NCBI GenBank assembly: GCA_019930625.1
Contig: CP082844.1
Location: forward strand, 4,588,001-4,652,000
Reading direction: 5' to 3'
Length of the DNA stretch: 64,000 nucleotides
Source: Nocardia asteroides
GTDB taxonomy: Bacteria > Actinomycetota > Actinomycetes > Mycobacteriales > Mycobacteriaceae
Shown: one piece after another, positions 9,147 to 17,569 of the stretch
Position numbering within the stretch: the stretch's first letter is position 1
Layout of the letters: every line of letters starts with the position of its first letter
Program-made: the position numbers and the translations under genes
The notes under the pieces: generated by a model
Told to the model about the DNA's origin: nothing
Database searches by the model: none
Seen by the model: the letters and a program-made list of their open reading frames with translations, nothing else

Positions 9147-10145
9147 ATGCCCAAGATCAAGAATTTGAATCCCGTGCCGATGGCGGACATCGGTGGCTCG
9201 GATCTCTTCATCCCCTTCCGAATGCCCAGTGGTGAGATCGGATATGTCCTCGGCGACACCTTTTCCGGCACCGAACCGAGGGTGGGCGGCCCGAATTGGC
9301 GTTCGCCCATGCTGTTGCGCAGCAATACCCACGACATATCCAGACCTATCGAATTCCACTCTGCCGCACGGAATGCCAGGCAGCTCTGGGATTACGTGCA
9401 CAACAATCCGGAGTACTCCACCATCCTGCCCTGCGACGCGATAACGATCGGCGGCCGAATCTATCTGTGGGTGATGGTCACCCAAGGGCTGGCCAACGAG
9501 CGGTGGTGCGAGATCCGCTATTCCGACGACAACGGAGAGAGCTGGACCGACACCGCGGTCCGGTGGTCGACCAGCGTCTACGGCGGCAAACGCACCATGA
9601 TCTCCTGGGAGCGCGGCGGCGACGGCTATGTCTACGTCATCTCCACCGGGGGGCTCGCCCGAAACAAGAACATGCTGTTGTGGCGAGTCGTCGAGAGCCA
9701 TACCGCGCTCATCGACCCGGCGGCCTGGCAGGGTTGGGGCTGGAACGGGCAGAATTGGGGCTGGGGCCGGGATCCCGGCGGTGATCCGCGCTTCGGCATC
9801 CTGGCCGACGGCACGAGGCTCGGTGAGATCGGATTGCGCCGCATCCAAGGGAATTGGGTGATGTCCGGTTTCGACGCGGGAGCCTACGGGGCCTTCGTCA
9901 AGGTGGCCGCGCGGATCACCGACAACTGGCGCACGGCCCTGACCTATCGTCCGGTGAAGGGATCCTTCTGGGCGCCGGGCGGCCCGGATATCGTGCCGCG
10001 TCTCTACGGTTGTTACGCCCACCCCGACAGCAGATTCGACGGCGCGTTCGGCATGATCGTCAGCGAATGGGCGGAATCCGGTATGCCCTATCGCGGTATG
10101 CAATTCCGAATATACGGAATACGGCCCGCCGCGGCGCTCGTCTAG
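9147..10145 (+). CDS. DUF4185-domain protein
   Basis: The product is 332 aa from ATG 9147; an extension to 8919 has no family match. It has the DUF4185 pattern: G-S-D-L-F-I-P-F near the start, G-Y-V-L-G-D-T-F-S-G, an R-S-P-M-L-L-R-S segment, Y-L-W-V-M-V-T-Q-G, and S-D-D-N-G-E-S-W-T typical of Asp-box beta-propellers. The architecture suggests a five-bladed propeller related to sialidase/glycosidase folds. No signal peptide is seen, although many relatives are secreted. The biological role is unknown. It follows a decayed region and has no operon partner. Confidence 0.75.
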   Translation: MPKIKNLNPVPMADIGGSDLFIPFRMPSGEIGYVLGDTFSGTEPRVGGPNWRSPMLLRSNTHDISRPIEFHSAARNARQLWDYVHNNPEYSTILPCDAITIGGRIYLWVMVTQGLANERWCEIRYSDDNGESWTDTAVRWSTSVYGGKRTMISWERGGDGYVYVISTGGLARNKNMLLWRVVESHTALIDPAAWQGWGWNGQNWGWGRDPGGDPRFGILADGTRLGEIGLRRIQGNWVMSGFDAGAYGAFVKVAARITDNWRTALTYRPVKGSFWAPGGPDIVPRLYGCYAHPDSRFDGAFGMIVSEWAESGMPYRGMQFRIYGIRPAAALV

Positions 10146-10216
10146 CCGGGGAAGTCGTCACGTCCGCCGGTGCCGCAGGAAAGGCCGGCTCGTGGGATCA
10201 CACCACCTGAATTCCG

Positions 10217-12508
10217 TCAGCCGGCAATTCGGCGGTTCGTTCCTCGCAACGGATTGGCCACCGGGAAGGTGATCGCGGGCAGCGTCACCGACATCCGCAC
10301 GGTCGTGCCCGGTCCGGAGTGGTCGATATCGAGCTCCTCGGTCAGCGCGCGCATCATGTCGATGCCGCGGCCGCGATACCCGGGATCCGCGGCCTGTGGC
10401 TTCCAGTCGCCGGTGTCGGTGACCACGATGACGACGGTGTCGAGATCGCAGGTGGCCGACAGCCGCACCCGGCCGGTGTCGTCGTTGCGGTAGGCGTGCT
10501 CGATGCTGTTGCTGCACGCCTCGTTGGCCGCGGCCACGAGATCGGCGGCCAAGTCGTGCGGCACCGCCGCGGCGGCGAGCCATCCTTTCAGCGTGCGCCG
10601 CAGCACCGCGAGTTCGTCCGCTCGTGCGGGCACGTCCAGCCGCAGCGGCGCCGGCGGCTGGCGGTAGACGACCATGGCCACGTCGTCGTCGTAACCCACC
10701 GTCGGGCGCAGGCTCGAGAGCACCGCGTCGGCCACCTCGCGCGGCAGCCGTCCGTAGGTGTCGGCGAGAACCGCGGCGATCTTGGCGAACCCGTCATCGA
10801 TGTCGACGCCGCGCTGTTCGACCAAACCGTCGGTGAACAGCACCAGCGTCGAACCGGGCGTGAGCGCCGTGGTGGCCTCCGGCCGACGCGGCGGGTCGAA
10901 GGTGGCCAGCGGCACCGAGCGCCCGCCCTCGAGCAGGCGACCCGTCCTGGCGACGTCGGCGAGAATCGGCGGCATGTGACCGGCGCTGCTGTAGCGCACC
11001 AGGCCGCGCACCGGGTCCAGCACGGCGGCGCAGACCGTGGTGCACATGGCGCCGGGGATGCGCGCGGCGACGGTGTCGAGTTCGGCGAGCAGCTGCGCCG
11101 GTCCCGCGCCGCGCAGTAGCAGCGCACGGGCGGCGGTCCGCAACTGACCCATGACGACCGCGGCGGACAGTCCGCGACCGACGCAGTCGCCCACGACCAC
11201 GCCGATGGTGCCGTCGCGCAGCGGCACCACGTCGTACCAGTCGCCACCGATCTCCAGCGGCGGCAGAGCGGGCTCGTAGTGCACCGAGAAACGCGGCGGC
11301 AGGTCGATCGGGCCGAGCATCGCGCGCTGCAGGGTGAGCGAGGTGGCGCGGGCCTGGTCGAAGTTGCGCGCGCGCTGAACCGCGAGGCTGAGATGGCCGA
11401 TCAGCAGTGAGAACAGCGTCCAATCCGCGGCGCTGATCGCGCGGGGCGCGGCGAAACGCAGCCACATCGCCGCGTCGCCGGTCTCCCCGAGCGGCGCGAC
11501 GATCCCCTCGGAGCTTTCGGCCCCTTCCGGAATGGCCAGCAGGCTGCGTGGCGGTCTGCGTCTGGCCCGGTCCAGCAGTGCGCGTGACCGGTCGTCGAGG
11601 GAGTCGGCGCCGTTGTGGGACGCGCCGTCGGCGCCCGCTCCGGAGATGTACACCTCCGGCGCGGCGTTGCGGCTCGGCCACACCGCCACCACCGCGGTCT
11701 CCGCGCCCACGGTGCGGCGCAACTCGTCGAGCCCGACGGCGAGCACCTCGACCACACTGGTGGCCGCGCCCACCGCGGTGGCGAGGCGGGACGCGGCTTG
11801 ATCGCGTGCCTGCGCGTCGTGTTCGGCGGTGACGTCGCGGATGGTGCCGACGAAGATCCGCTCGTTGCCCTCCGGCCTGATCAGCGCGCTGGTGCTCACC
11901 GCGAGCCACACGTTGCGCCCGTCGCGGTGCCGGATCGGGATGACGAAGCGCTGCGCCTCGGTACCGAGATCGGGATAGCGCGGACCCTCCGGGGCCGACC
12001 ACGGATGCGGCAGCGGATAGGGGACACCGGCGGCGCCGTAGCCGGTCAATGCGCCGAAGGCGGTGTTGACCTCGATGATGGTGCCCTGCGCGTCGGCGAC
12101 GAAAAAGCCGTCCTGCAGCGATTCCACCAGCGCGGTGCGGAAGGCGTCGCGTCCGGCCAGATCATCGGCGCGGGAACGTTGTTGCTCGTAGCGGCGGGTG
12201 CCATCCAGATAGCCGCGGGTGGCGATGTCCAGCGGGACGAGGGTCTGCAACAGGAATTCCAGTGCGGTTTCCGGCAGGCGGGCGCCGGATTCACCGGTCT
12301 GCGGCGCGATCTCGTGCTGTCGCCGCTCCTCCACGTCCTGAACCACCCGGAAGTGGTTCTCGGTGAGATCGAGCAGGCTGATGCCTTCGACCAGGGCGCG
12401 CCTGCCGAGTTCGTATCCCTCGGCGAGACCGGCCTGGGCGGGCGAGTCCATGTGCCGCCGTAGCGCGTCGGCGTAGGCGTCCAGGAAGTCGGCCAGCAAG
12501 GCGCTCAT
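10217..12508 (-). CDS. PAS-GAF-SpoIIE phosphatase fused to an anti-sigma HATPase
   Basis: The product is 763 aa from ATG 12508, which overlaps the upstream stop (ATGA); longer in-frame extensions run through that gene and are rejected. Domain order: an N-terminal RsbRD/RsbU-like helical region (1-85), PAS (about 120-235; L-Q-D-G-F-F-V-A-D-A-Q-G), GAF (about 255-400), SpoIIE/PP2C phosphatase (about 420-625; G-G-D-W-Y-D-V-V-P and V-G-D-C-V-G-R-G), and a C-terminal HATPase_c_2 (about 640-750; A-N-E-A-C-S-N-S-I-E-H-A-Y). It combines the phosphatase and the anti-sigma kinase of a partner switch in one chain and is the likely output of the stressosome genes upstream. No sigma factor gene is adjacent. 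Confidence 0.9.
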   Translation of the reverse strand: MSALLADFLDAYADALRRHMDSPAQAGLAEGYELGRRALVEGISLLDLTENHFRVVQDVEERRQHEIAPQTGESGARLPETALEFLLQTLVPLDIATRGYLDGTRRYEQQRSRADDLAGRDAFRTALVESLQDGFFVADAQGTIIEVNTAFGALTGYGAAGVPYPLPHPWSAPEGPRYPDLGTEAQRFVIPIRHRDGRNVWLAVSTSALIRPEGNERIFVGTIRDVTAEHDAQARDQAASRLATAVGAATSVVEVLAVGLDELRRTVGAETAVVAVWPSRNAAPEVYISGAGADGASHNGADSLDDRSRALLDRARRRPPRSLLAIPEGAESSEGIVAPLGETGDAAMWLRFAAPRAISAADWTLFSLLIGHLSLAVQRARNFDQARATSLTLQRAMLGPIDLPPRFSVHYEPALPPLEIGGDWYDVVPLRDGTIGVVVGDCVGRGLSAAVVMGQLRTAARALLLRGAGPAQLLAELDTVAARIPGAMCTTVCAAVLDPVRGLVRYSSAGHMPPILADVARTGRLLEGGRSVPLATFDPPRRPEATTALTPGSTLVLFTDGLVEQRGVDIDDGFAKIAAVLADTYGRLPREVADAVLSSLRPTVGYDDDVAMVVYRQPPAPLRLDVPARADELAVLRRTLKGWLAAAAVPHDLAADLVAAANEACSNSIEHAYRNDDTGRVRLSATCDLDTVVIVVTDTGDWKPQAADPGYRGRGIDMMRALTEELDIDHSGPGTTVRMSVTLPAITFPVANPLRGTNRRIAG

Positions 12509-13137
12509 CCGGCCGTTCCTCCCGCACCGCGGTGCCGCGCCGCCAGCACCAGCGCGTCGTCGGTGTCTTTGGCATGCCGGGCGAGTATGTCCGCGGTGAT
12601 GTCGGCGGTCGACTTGGAAAGGTCGATCCGCGCGGCGGATTCGGTGACAATGCCGTCGGTGGACATCAGCAGTAGGTCGCCGGGGCGGACGGAGACCGAC
12701 TGCGGCTGGAGGTTCGACGGAAGGCGGTAGCCCACGATGCCCGCGGTGAGCAGTACCGTCGCGTGCACCTTCAGACCCGCGGGCCCCGCGGTCAGCACCT
12801 GGGATTCGACATTTCCGACGCCGAGCCAGCGCACCCTGTCGCCCTCGTCGAACAGTGCGAGCGAGATCGCCGCTCCGCGCGTGTCGGCCATCGCGCGGTG
12901 GCACAGCACCATCAGCACGTCCAGCGGTTCGGCCCGATTCTCCGACAGCACTCGTGCGGCGCGGTCGGCCGCGTCCGCCGCGGCGGCGCCGTGCCCGAGC
13001 CCGTCCAGGACCGCGAACAGGACTGTGCCCCCGCCGGTGTCGAGGACGACGCCGCGGTCACCGGAGACCTGTTGACCCGGTAGTGCCCGACCGGCCACCG
13101 CCCACTCGATCCGGCCGATGAACCCGTCCTCATGCAC
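12505..13137 (-). CDS. RsbX-like PP2C phosphatase
   Basis: The product is 210 aa with a compact PP2C/SpoIIE fold: G-D-R-G-V-V-L-D-T near the N-terminus, F-A-V-L-D-G-L-G-H-G for metal binding, and G-D-L-L-L-M-S-T-D-G-I near the C-terminus. This is the size and layout of RsbX, which dephosphorylates RsbR and RsbS and resets the stressosome. It overlaps rsbT by 8 bp upstream and the SpoIIE-HATPase gene by 4 bp downstream, so it lies in a tightly packed operon. The assignment as RsbX rather than another PP2C rests on this context. Confidence 0.85.
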   Translation of the reverse strand: MHEDGFIGRIEWAVAGRALPGQQVSGDRGVVLDTGGGTVLFAVLDGLGHGAAAADAADRAARVLSENRAEPLDVLMVLCHRAMADTRGAAISLALFDEGDRVRWLGVGNVESQVLTAGPAGLKVHATVLLTAGIVGYRLPSNLQPQSVSVRPGDLLLMSTDGIVTESAARIDLSKSTADITADILARHAKDTDDALVLAARHRGAGGTAG

Positions 13138-13549
13138 CGTTCGGTACCCACTTCCACATCTCCACCAGCGTGCCGCGCCCCGGCCCCGAGTCGACGGTCA
13201 GCCGGTCCATCAACCGCCGGGCGCCGGGAAGGCCGAGCCCGAGACCGCGGCCGGTGGAGTAGCCGTCCTCCAGCGCGCGGGCGATGTCGTTGATGCCGGG
13301 CCCTTGATCCTCGGCCTGCACCACCAGCGCTTGGCGGCCCTCTCGATCGTCGACCAGCAATCGGATCTCGCCACTGCCCGCGTAACTGGTGATGTTGCGA
13401 GCGATCTCGGAGATCGCCGTGGAGATCATCGTTCGATCGGTGAGGGTGAATCCGAGCTTCGCTGCCAGTTCGCGTCCGGCTTGACGTGCGGTCACGATGT
13501 CCCCGGACACCCTGACCGCGATCACCACGTTCTCAGCGGCCACTGTCAC
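13130..13549 (-). CDS. rsbT: RsbT-like switch serine/threonine kinase
   Basis: The product is 139 aa with a GHKL/HATPase fold: I-S-T-A-I-S-E-I-A-R-N-I-T-S-Y-A (N-box), V-Q-A-E-D-Q-G-P-G-I (G1) and T-G-R-G-L-G-L-G-L-P-G-A-R-R-L (G2). In Bacillus RsbT phosphorylates RsbS and RsbR and, once released, activates a downstream phosphatase. The start overlaps the end of rsbS by 17 bp. The gene order rsbR-rsbS-rsbT-rsbX supports the assignment strongly. Confidence 0.92.
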   Translation of the reverse strand: MTVAAENVVIAVRVSGDIVTARQAGRELAAKLGFTLTDRTMISTAISEIARNITSYAGSGEIRLLVDDREGRQALVVQAEDQGPGINDIARALEDGYSTGRGLGLGLPGARRLMDRLTVDSGPGRGTLVEMWKWVPNGA

Positions 13550-13922
13550 GACCGTCTCGCTGGCGACGGGCTGGGGTCTTTCGGTTCAACCAGGCGAGAC
13601 CCTCTTCCAGATCGAGGGCCGTGTGCATGTCCTCGAAAGTGAGACCGAGCTGGACCATGGCGAACGCGACTTCTGGTTGCAGACCGACGATCACCGTTTC
13701 GGCGCCGCGCAGCTGCGTCATGTGCGCGATGGTACGCAACGATCTCGCGGCGAACGAATCCATCACGTCGATGGCGGTGACATCGACGATGATGCCGTGT
13801 GCCCGATATTTGCTGACCTGTTTCATCAGGTCGTCCTGCAGGCGCTCGGTATCGGCATCGGTCAATGCGGACTGAACCGACGCGATGAGATACGTACCCT
13901 GTTTCAGAATCGGAACCGGCAT
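13533..13922 (-). CDS. rsbS: RsbS-like stressosome scaffold STAS protein
   Basis: The product is 129 aa, almost entirely a STAS domain beginning M-P-V-P-I-L-K-Q-G-T-Y-L-I-A-S. Ser56 in D-V-M-D-S-F-A-A-R corresponds to the residue phosphorylated by RsbT in Bacillus. The protein would build the stressosome core with RsbR and hold RsbT there until stress. The C-terminal tail (R-K-T-P-A-R-R-Q-R-D-G-R) is basic and specific to this lineage. It lies 12 bp downstream of rsbR. Confidence 0.92.
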   Translation of the reverse strand: MPVPILKQGTYLIASVQSALTDADTERLQDDLMKQVSKYRAHGIIVDVTAIDVMDSFAARSLRTIAHMTQLRGAETVIVGLQPEVAFAMVQLGLTFEDMHTALDLEEGLAWLNRKTPARRQRDGRDSGR

Positions 13923-13934
13923 GCCCGCGCCTGA

Positions 13935-14840
13935 TCAGCGGCCGTCGCGTTCGGTAACCCGTTCGGTGACGCGGGAAACCTCGTAGCCCAACAGCCGTTC
14001 CGCTTCCTCGATACCACCCTGCAGGTCGCCGACCGCGTTCATCTTCGACAGATCCAATCCGATGGTGACCAGGGTGAGCGCGATCTCCGAGGACAAGCCC
14101 GTGATGATCACGTTCGCGCCCATGAGCCCGGACGCGTCGACGGTCTGCACGAGGTGGTTGGCCACCGTGGAGTCGATCGCCGGCACACCGGTGATGTCGA
14201 TGACGACGACCTTCGCGCGGTTGGCCCGGATGGCGCGCAGCAGCTGCTCGGTGAGCTGGCGGGCGCGCTGGCTGTCCAGCACGCCGATGATCGGCAGGAT
14301 CAGCAGCTGCTCACGCACCTGGAGCACCGGCGTGGACAGCTCGCGGATGGCTTCCTGCTGCTGGCGGATGACGCGTTCGCGCTCCTGGACGAAGGAGACG
14401 GTCACGGTGTTGGCGATGCGGTTGGCGGCCGGTTCGTAGGCATCGAGCACCTTGTTGAGCAGTTCGAAGTCCGACTGATACTTCTCGAAGAGGCTGCGCG
14501 CGAGCACATCGCGCAACAGCAGCACGATGCCGATGACCTCGTCGGTTTCGACGCCTCTCGGGATGATGCGTTCGGACAGGTCGCGCGCGTAGGCCTGCAG
14601 CGCTTCGACGCTACCGGTCTCGAGCACGTCGACGTATCCGTCGTAGATCGAGGTCGCCTCGGAGAAGATCTCTTCCGGGGTCATGGCGGTCAGTAGCTGG
14701 GCGTCGGCGATGCGGCGGGCCCACTCTTCACGCAGCGCGGTGCGGTTCTGGCGCAGGTGCTCGACGAGCTGCGGCAGCAACTGGTCGATCGGTCCCGCGG
14801 CCAGGGAATCCGCCGAAAGGCTTATGGACACCTCGGACAT
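13935..14840 (-). CDS. rsbR: RsbR-like stressosome sensor
   Basis: The product is 301 aa; ATG 14840 has AGGAG about 6 nt upstream. Residues 1-150 form the helical non-haem globin-like sensor domain, followed by the linker helix around 150-172 and a STAS domain from about 173 to 285. Thr170 in R-E-L-S-T-P-V-L matches the RsbT target Thr171 of Bacillus RsbRA, and Ser224/Thr225 in I-D-S-T-V-A-N-H match Thr205. The signal sensed is unknown. It is the first gene of a five-gene operon and has a SigF/SigB-type promoter at 14914-14941. Confidence 0.92.
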   Translation of the reverse strand: MSEVSISLSADSLAAGPIDQLLPQLVEHLRQNRTALREEWARRIADAQLLTAMTPEEIFSEATSIYDGYVDVLETGSVEALQAYARDLSERIIPRGVETDEVIGIVLLLRDVLARSLFEKYQSDFELLNKVLDAYEPAANRIANTVTVSFVQERERVIRQQQEAIRELSTPVLQVREQLLILPIIGVLDSQRARQLTEQLLRAIRANRAKVVVIDITGVPAIDSTVANHLVQTVDASGLMGANVIITGLSSEIALTLVTIGLDLSKMNAVGDLQGGIEEAERLLGYEVSRVTERVTERDGR

Positions 14841-14913
14841 GAAAACTCCTGCCCCTTTCGACGGTTTGTCGGGATTTTCGTGCGGTCGGCGCTAGCCGAT
14901 TCCGAGCCTAGTC

Positions 14914-14941
14914 ATACCCCACCCGCGTCACCGACGAAACC
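14914..14941 (-). promoter_or_regulatory. SigF/SigB-type promoter of the stressosome operon
   Basis: Read on the minus strand: GGTTT at 14941-14937, a 17-nt spacer, then GGGTAT at 14919-14914. This fits the mycobacterial SigF consensus GGTTT-N15-17-GGGTAY. The expected transcript start near 14907 leaves a leader of about 67 nt before rsbR. Confidence 0.65.
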
Positions 14942-14978
14942 TGCCGGTTGTTCGCCTGATGTTCGGGTGCGGCCGACC

Positions 14979-15593
14979 TCACGGCACCGTAGCGAACCCG
15001 CGTTCCAGCGCTGCCAGCGCCTCGTCCAAATACACGGTGAGGTCCGCGTCCGCGCGCGACAGCCAGGCGTCGAACGCGGCGCGCGCCGCGGCCAGGGTGG
15101 TGCGGCCGACGGCGAGGGGGATGAGCTCGTCCTCCGGCCGGCCGAGCCGGCCCGCCGCGAAGGCGCTGACCGCGCGCTCCCAGGCGTCGTAGTGCGCGCC
15201 CGCGGTGGCGGCCAGCGCGGGGACGGTGGCGACCAGCTGCATGCGGGTGCGCAGTTCCGGCACGTCCTCGGCGCGATATTGATTGGCGTTCACCACGACC
15301 CGGCGCACGGCGGCCATCATCGGAACATCGTCCGGGACCGATGCGAACGCGGCGCGCAGTGCGGCGACCTCGTCGTCGAACTGCCACCAGAGCACCTCCG
15401 CTTTGGTGGGAAAGTAACGGAAGAAGGTGCGGCCGCTGATGCCCGCGGCGGCGGCGATCTGCTCGACAGTGGTCTCGTCGAAGCCCTGCTCGGTGAACAG
15501 CCGCATGGCGATCAGTTCGAGTTCGCGTTTGGTGGTGCCTCGTGGGCGGCCGCGCGTTTTCTCCAGCATCGTCTGATTGTGCGCGGCCGCCAC
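14979..15593 (-). CDS. TetR-family regulator, MftR-like
   Basis: The product is 204 aa from GTG 15593 (ATG 15569 is an alternative). The N-terminal HTH reads I-A-M-R-L-F-T-E-Q-G-F-D-E-T-T-V-E-Q-I-A followed by A-G-I-S-G-R-T-F-F-R-Y-F-P-T-K, with the R-R/G-R-T-F-F-R-Y-F signature of mycofactocin-locus regulators. MftR in mycobacteria represses the mycofactocin genes and responds to acyl-CoA. The gene is divergent from mftE-mftD, and a palindrome at 15608-15620 lies between the core promoter elements of mftE. I infer it regulates that pair and itself. Confidence 0.8.
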   Translation of the reverse strand: MAAAHNQTMLEKTRGRPRGTTKRELELIAMRLFTEQGFDETTVEQIAAAAGISGRTFFRYFPTKAEVLWWQFDDEVAALRAAFASVPDDVPMMAAVRRVVVNANQYRAEDVPELRTRMQLVATVPALAATAGAHYDAWERAVSAFAAGRLGRPEDELIPLAVGRTTLAAARAAFDAWLSRADADLTVYLDEALAALERGFATVP

Positions 15594-15599
15594 GGACCC

Positions 15600-15626
15600 T
15601 TGATTATGTCAGTGACTGACGATAAT
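15600..15626 (+). promoter_or_regulatory. mftE promoter with embedded TetR-type operator
   Basis: TTGATT (15600-15605) and GATAAT (15621-15626), 15 nt apart, are candidate -35 and -10 boxes. Between them sits the perfect palindrome GTCAGT-G-ACTGAC (15608-15620). The -10 box ends 8 nt before the mftE ATG at 15635, so the transcript is nearly leaderless. A repressor bound here would block RNA polymerase. Confidence 0.6.
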
Positions 15627-15634
15627 CTCGCGGC

Positions 15635-16339
15635 ATGTTGGCGGATCTCACCTGGCCCGAGGCGGGCGCGCGCGCGACGGCGGGTGCGATCCTGGCCGTG
15701 CCGGTCGGGGCGACCGAGCAGCACGGCCCGCATCTGCCGCTGTCCACCGACACCGACCTGGCCGCGGCGTTGTGTGCCCGGCTGGCCGCCGCACGGTCGG
15801 ATGTGCTGGTCGGACCGGCCATCGCCTACGGCGCCAGCGGTGAGCACGCGGGCTTTCCCGGCACGTTGTCGATCGGGCAGGCGGCCCTGGAACTGCTGGT
15901 GGTCGAGCTGTGCCGCTCGGCTACCGACACCTTCGACCGGATCCTGCTGGTCAACTGGCACGGCGGCAACATCGAACCGCTGCGCCGGGCGAAGGATCTG
16001 TTGCGCGCCGAGTCCCGTGACGTGCGTCTCCACCTGCCGCGCTTCGACGGCGACCCGCACGCGGGGCGGTCGGAGACGGCGCTGCAACTGGCTCTCGCGC
16101 CCGAGCGTGTGCGTGGCGACCGCGCCGTGGCGGGGGACACCCGGCCACTGGCCGAACTGCTGCCGCTGCTGCGCGCGGGCGGGGTGCGCGCGGTCAGCCC
16201 CAACGGTGTGCTCGGTGACCCTGCGGGCGCGACCGCCGCCGAGGGCGCGGCCCTGCTCGATCACCTGAGCGCCGACCTGCTCGACCGAACCCGGCTCTGG
16301 TGGCCGGAGCGGAACTCCCCGGAAAGGACCGGAATATGA
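15635..16339 (+). CDS. mftE: Mycofactocin peptidase, creatininase family
   Basis: The product is 234 aa. It has the creatininase-family metal motifs A-T-E-Q-H-G-P-H-L-P-L-S-T-D-T-D, N-W-H-G-G-N and G-D-P-H-A-G-R-S-E-T, and it matches mycobacterial MftE closely, including I-A-Y-G-A-S-G-E-H-A-G-F-P-G-T and G-V-L-G-D-P-A-G-A-T-A-A-E-G. MftE releases the C-terminal Val-Tyr dipeptide core from modified MftA during premycofactocin synthesis. The stop overlaps the mftD start (ATGA). No mftA, mftB or mftC is nearby, and mftE precedes mftD, the reverse of the usual order. Confidence 0.88.
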   Translation: MLADLTWPEAGARATAGAILAVPVGATEQHGPHLPLSTDTDLAAALCARLAAARSDVLVGPAIAYGASGEHAGFPGTLSIGQAALELLVVELCRSATDTFDRILLVNWHGGNIEPLRRAKDLLRAESRDVRLHLPRFDGDPHAGRSETALQLALAPERVRGDRAVAGDTRPLAELLPLLRAGGVRAVSPNGVLGDPAGATAAEGAALLDHLSADLLDRTRLWWPERNSPERTGI

Positions 16340-17565
16340 ATCCGTGGTTCGAGACCGTCGCCGAAGCGCAGCGGCGGGCGAAGAAGCGGCTGCCGAAATC
16401 GGTGTACGGCGCGTTGATCGCCGGCTCCGAGCGCGGCCAGACCATCGAGGACAACCAGAAGGCGTTCACCGAACTGGGCTTCGCGCCGCACGTGGCCGGG
16501 CCGATCGGCGCGCGCGACCAGTCGACGACCGTACTGGGACAGCAGCTTTCGATGCCGGTGTTGATCTCGCCGACGGGTGTGCAGGCGGTGTACCCGGACG
16601 GTGAGGTCGCCGTCGCCCGCGCGGCCGCCGCGCGGGGTATCGCGATGGGCCTGAGTTCGTTCGCGAGCAAACCGATCGAAGAGGTGATCGCGGCCAACCC
16701 GGCGACGTTCTTCCAGCTGTACTGGTGCGGCGGCAAGGACGAGATCCTGCAGCGGATGGGCCGGGCGAAGCAGGCGGGCGCGGTCGGATTGATCCTGACG
16801 CTGGACTGGTCGTTCTCGCACGGGCGGGACTGGGGCAGCCCGGTCATTCCGGAGAAGCTGGATCTGCGCACGATGCTGAAGTTCGCCCCGCAGACCCTGG
16901 CCCGTCCACGGTGGCTGGCCACCTATGCGCGATCGGGCAGCATCCCGGATCTGACCGCGCCGAACATGGCCATCGGCGGCGCCGCGGCGCCGGGCTTCTT
17001 CGGCGCTTACGGCGAATGGATGGGCACGCCCGCGCCGGATTGGGCGGATGTGCGCTGGATCTGCGAGCAGTGGGACGGGCCGGTGCTGCTCAAGGGCGTC
17101 ATGCGAGTCGACGACGCGCTGCGCGCGGTCGACGCGGGTGTGGCGGCGATCTCGGTGTCCAACCACGGCGGCAACAATCTCGACGGCACCCCGGCCGCGA
17201 TCCGGGCGCTGCCGGTACTGGCGGAGGCGGTGGGCTCGCAGGTCGAGGTGCTGCTCGACGGTGGCATCCGGCGGGGCAGCGACGTGGTGAAGGCCGTGGC
17301 GCTGGGCGCGCGGGCGGTGCTGATCGGGCGCGCCTACTTGTGGGGGCTGGCCGCGAACGGGCAGGCCGGTGTGGAGAACGTGCTGGACATCTTGCGCGGC
17401 GGCATCGATTCGGCGCTGCTGGGTCTGCGCAAGACGCGCGTCACCGATCTGGATCGCTCCGACGTGGTGGTGCCTCCCGGGTTCGAGCGATCCCTCGGTG
17501 TGACCGGAACCGTCACCGGGACAAGCGTTTCGGCGGATCACGCGGCGAGGGCGGCCACGGCCTGA
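16336..17565 (+). CDS. mftD: Mycofactocin flavoprotein dehydrogenase
   Basis: The product is 409 aa from ATG 16336, overlapping mftE by 4 bp. It is an FMN-dependent alpha-hydroxy-acid-oxidase fold with K-R-L-P-K-S-V-Y near the N-terminus, G-L-S-S-F-A-S-K-P, F-S-H-G-R-D-W-G-S-P, the catalytic I-S-V-S-N-H-G-G-N-N-L-D-G and G-G-I-R-R-G-S-D-V-V-K-A-V-A-L-G-A-R-A-V. These match mycobacterial MftD (formerly LldD1) nearly residue for residue in the motifs. MftD converts the AHDP intermediate to premycofactocin by oxidative deamination. The C-terminal 20 residues diverge. Confidence 0.9.
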   Translation: MNPWFETVAEAQRRAKKRLPKSVYGALIAGSERGQTIEDNQKAFTELGFAPHVAGPIGARDQSTTVLGQQLSMPVLISPTGVQAVYPDGEVAVARAAAARGIAMGLSSFASKPIEEVIAANPATFFQLYWCGGKDEILQRMGRAKQAGAVGLILTLDWSFSHGRDWGSPVIPEKLDLRTMLKFAPQTLARPRWLATYARSGSIPDLTAPNMAIGGAAAPGFFGAYGEWMGTPAPDWADVRWICEQWDGPVLLKGVMRVDDALRAVDAGVAAISVSNHGGNNLDGTPAAIRALPVLAEAVGSQVEVLLDGGIRRGSDVVKAVALGARAVLIGRAYLWGLAANGQAGVENVLDILRGGIDSALLGLRKTRVTDLDRSDVVVPPGFERSLGVTGTVTGTSVSADHAARAATA

Positions 17566-17569
17566 GCTG

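Noticed and set aside
15594..15634. Hidden mftA precursor gene between the regulator and mftE
   Set aside because: The gap is 41 bp, too short for the precursor, and no I-D-G-x-C-G-V-Y end is encoded near the locus.
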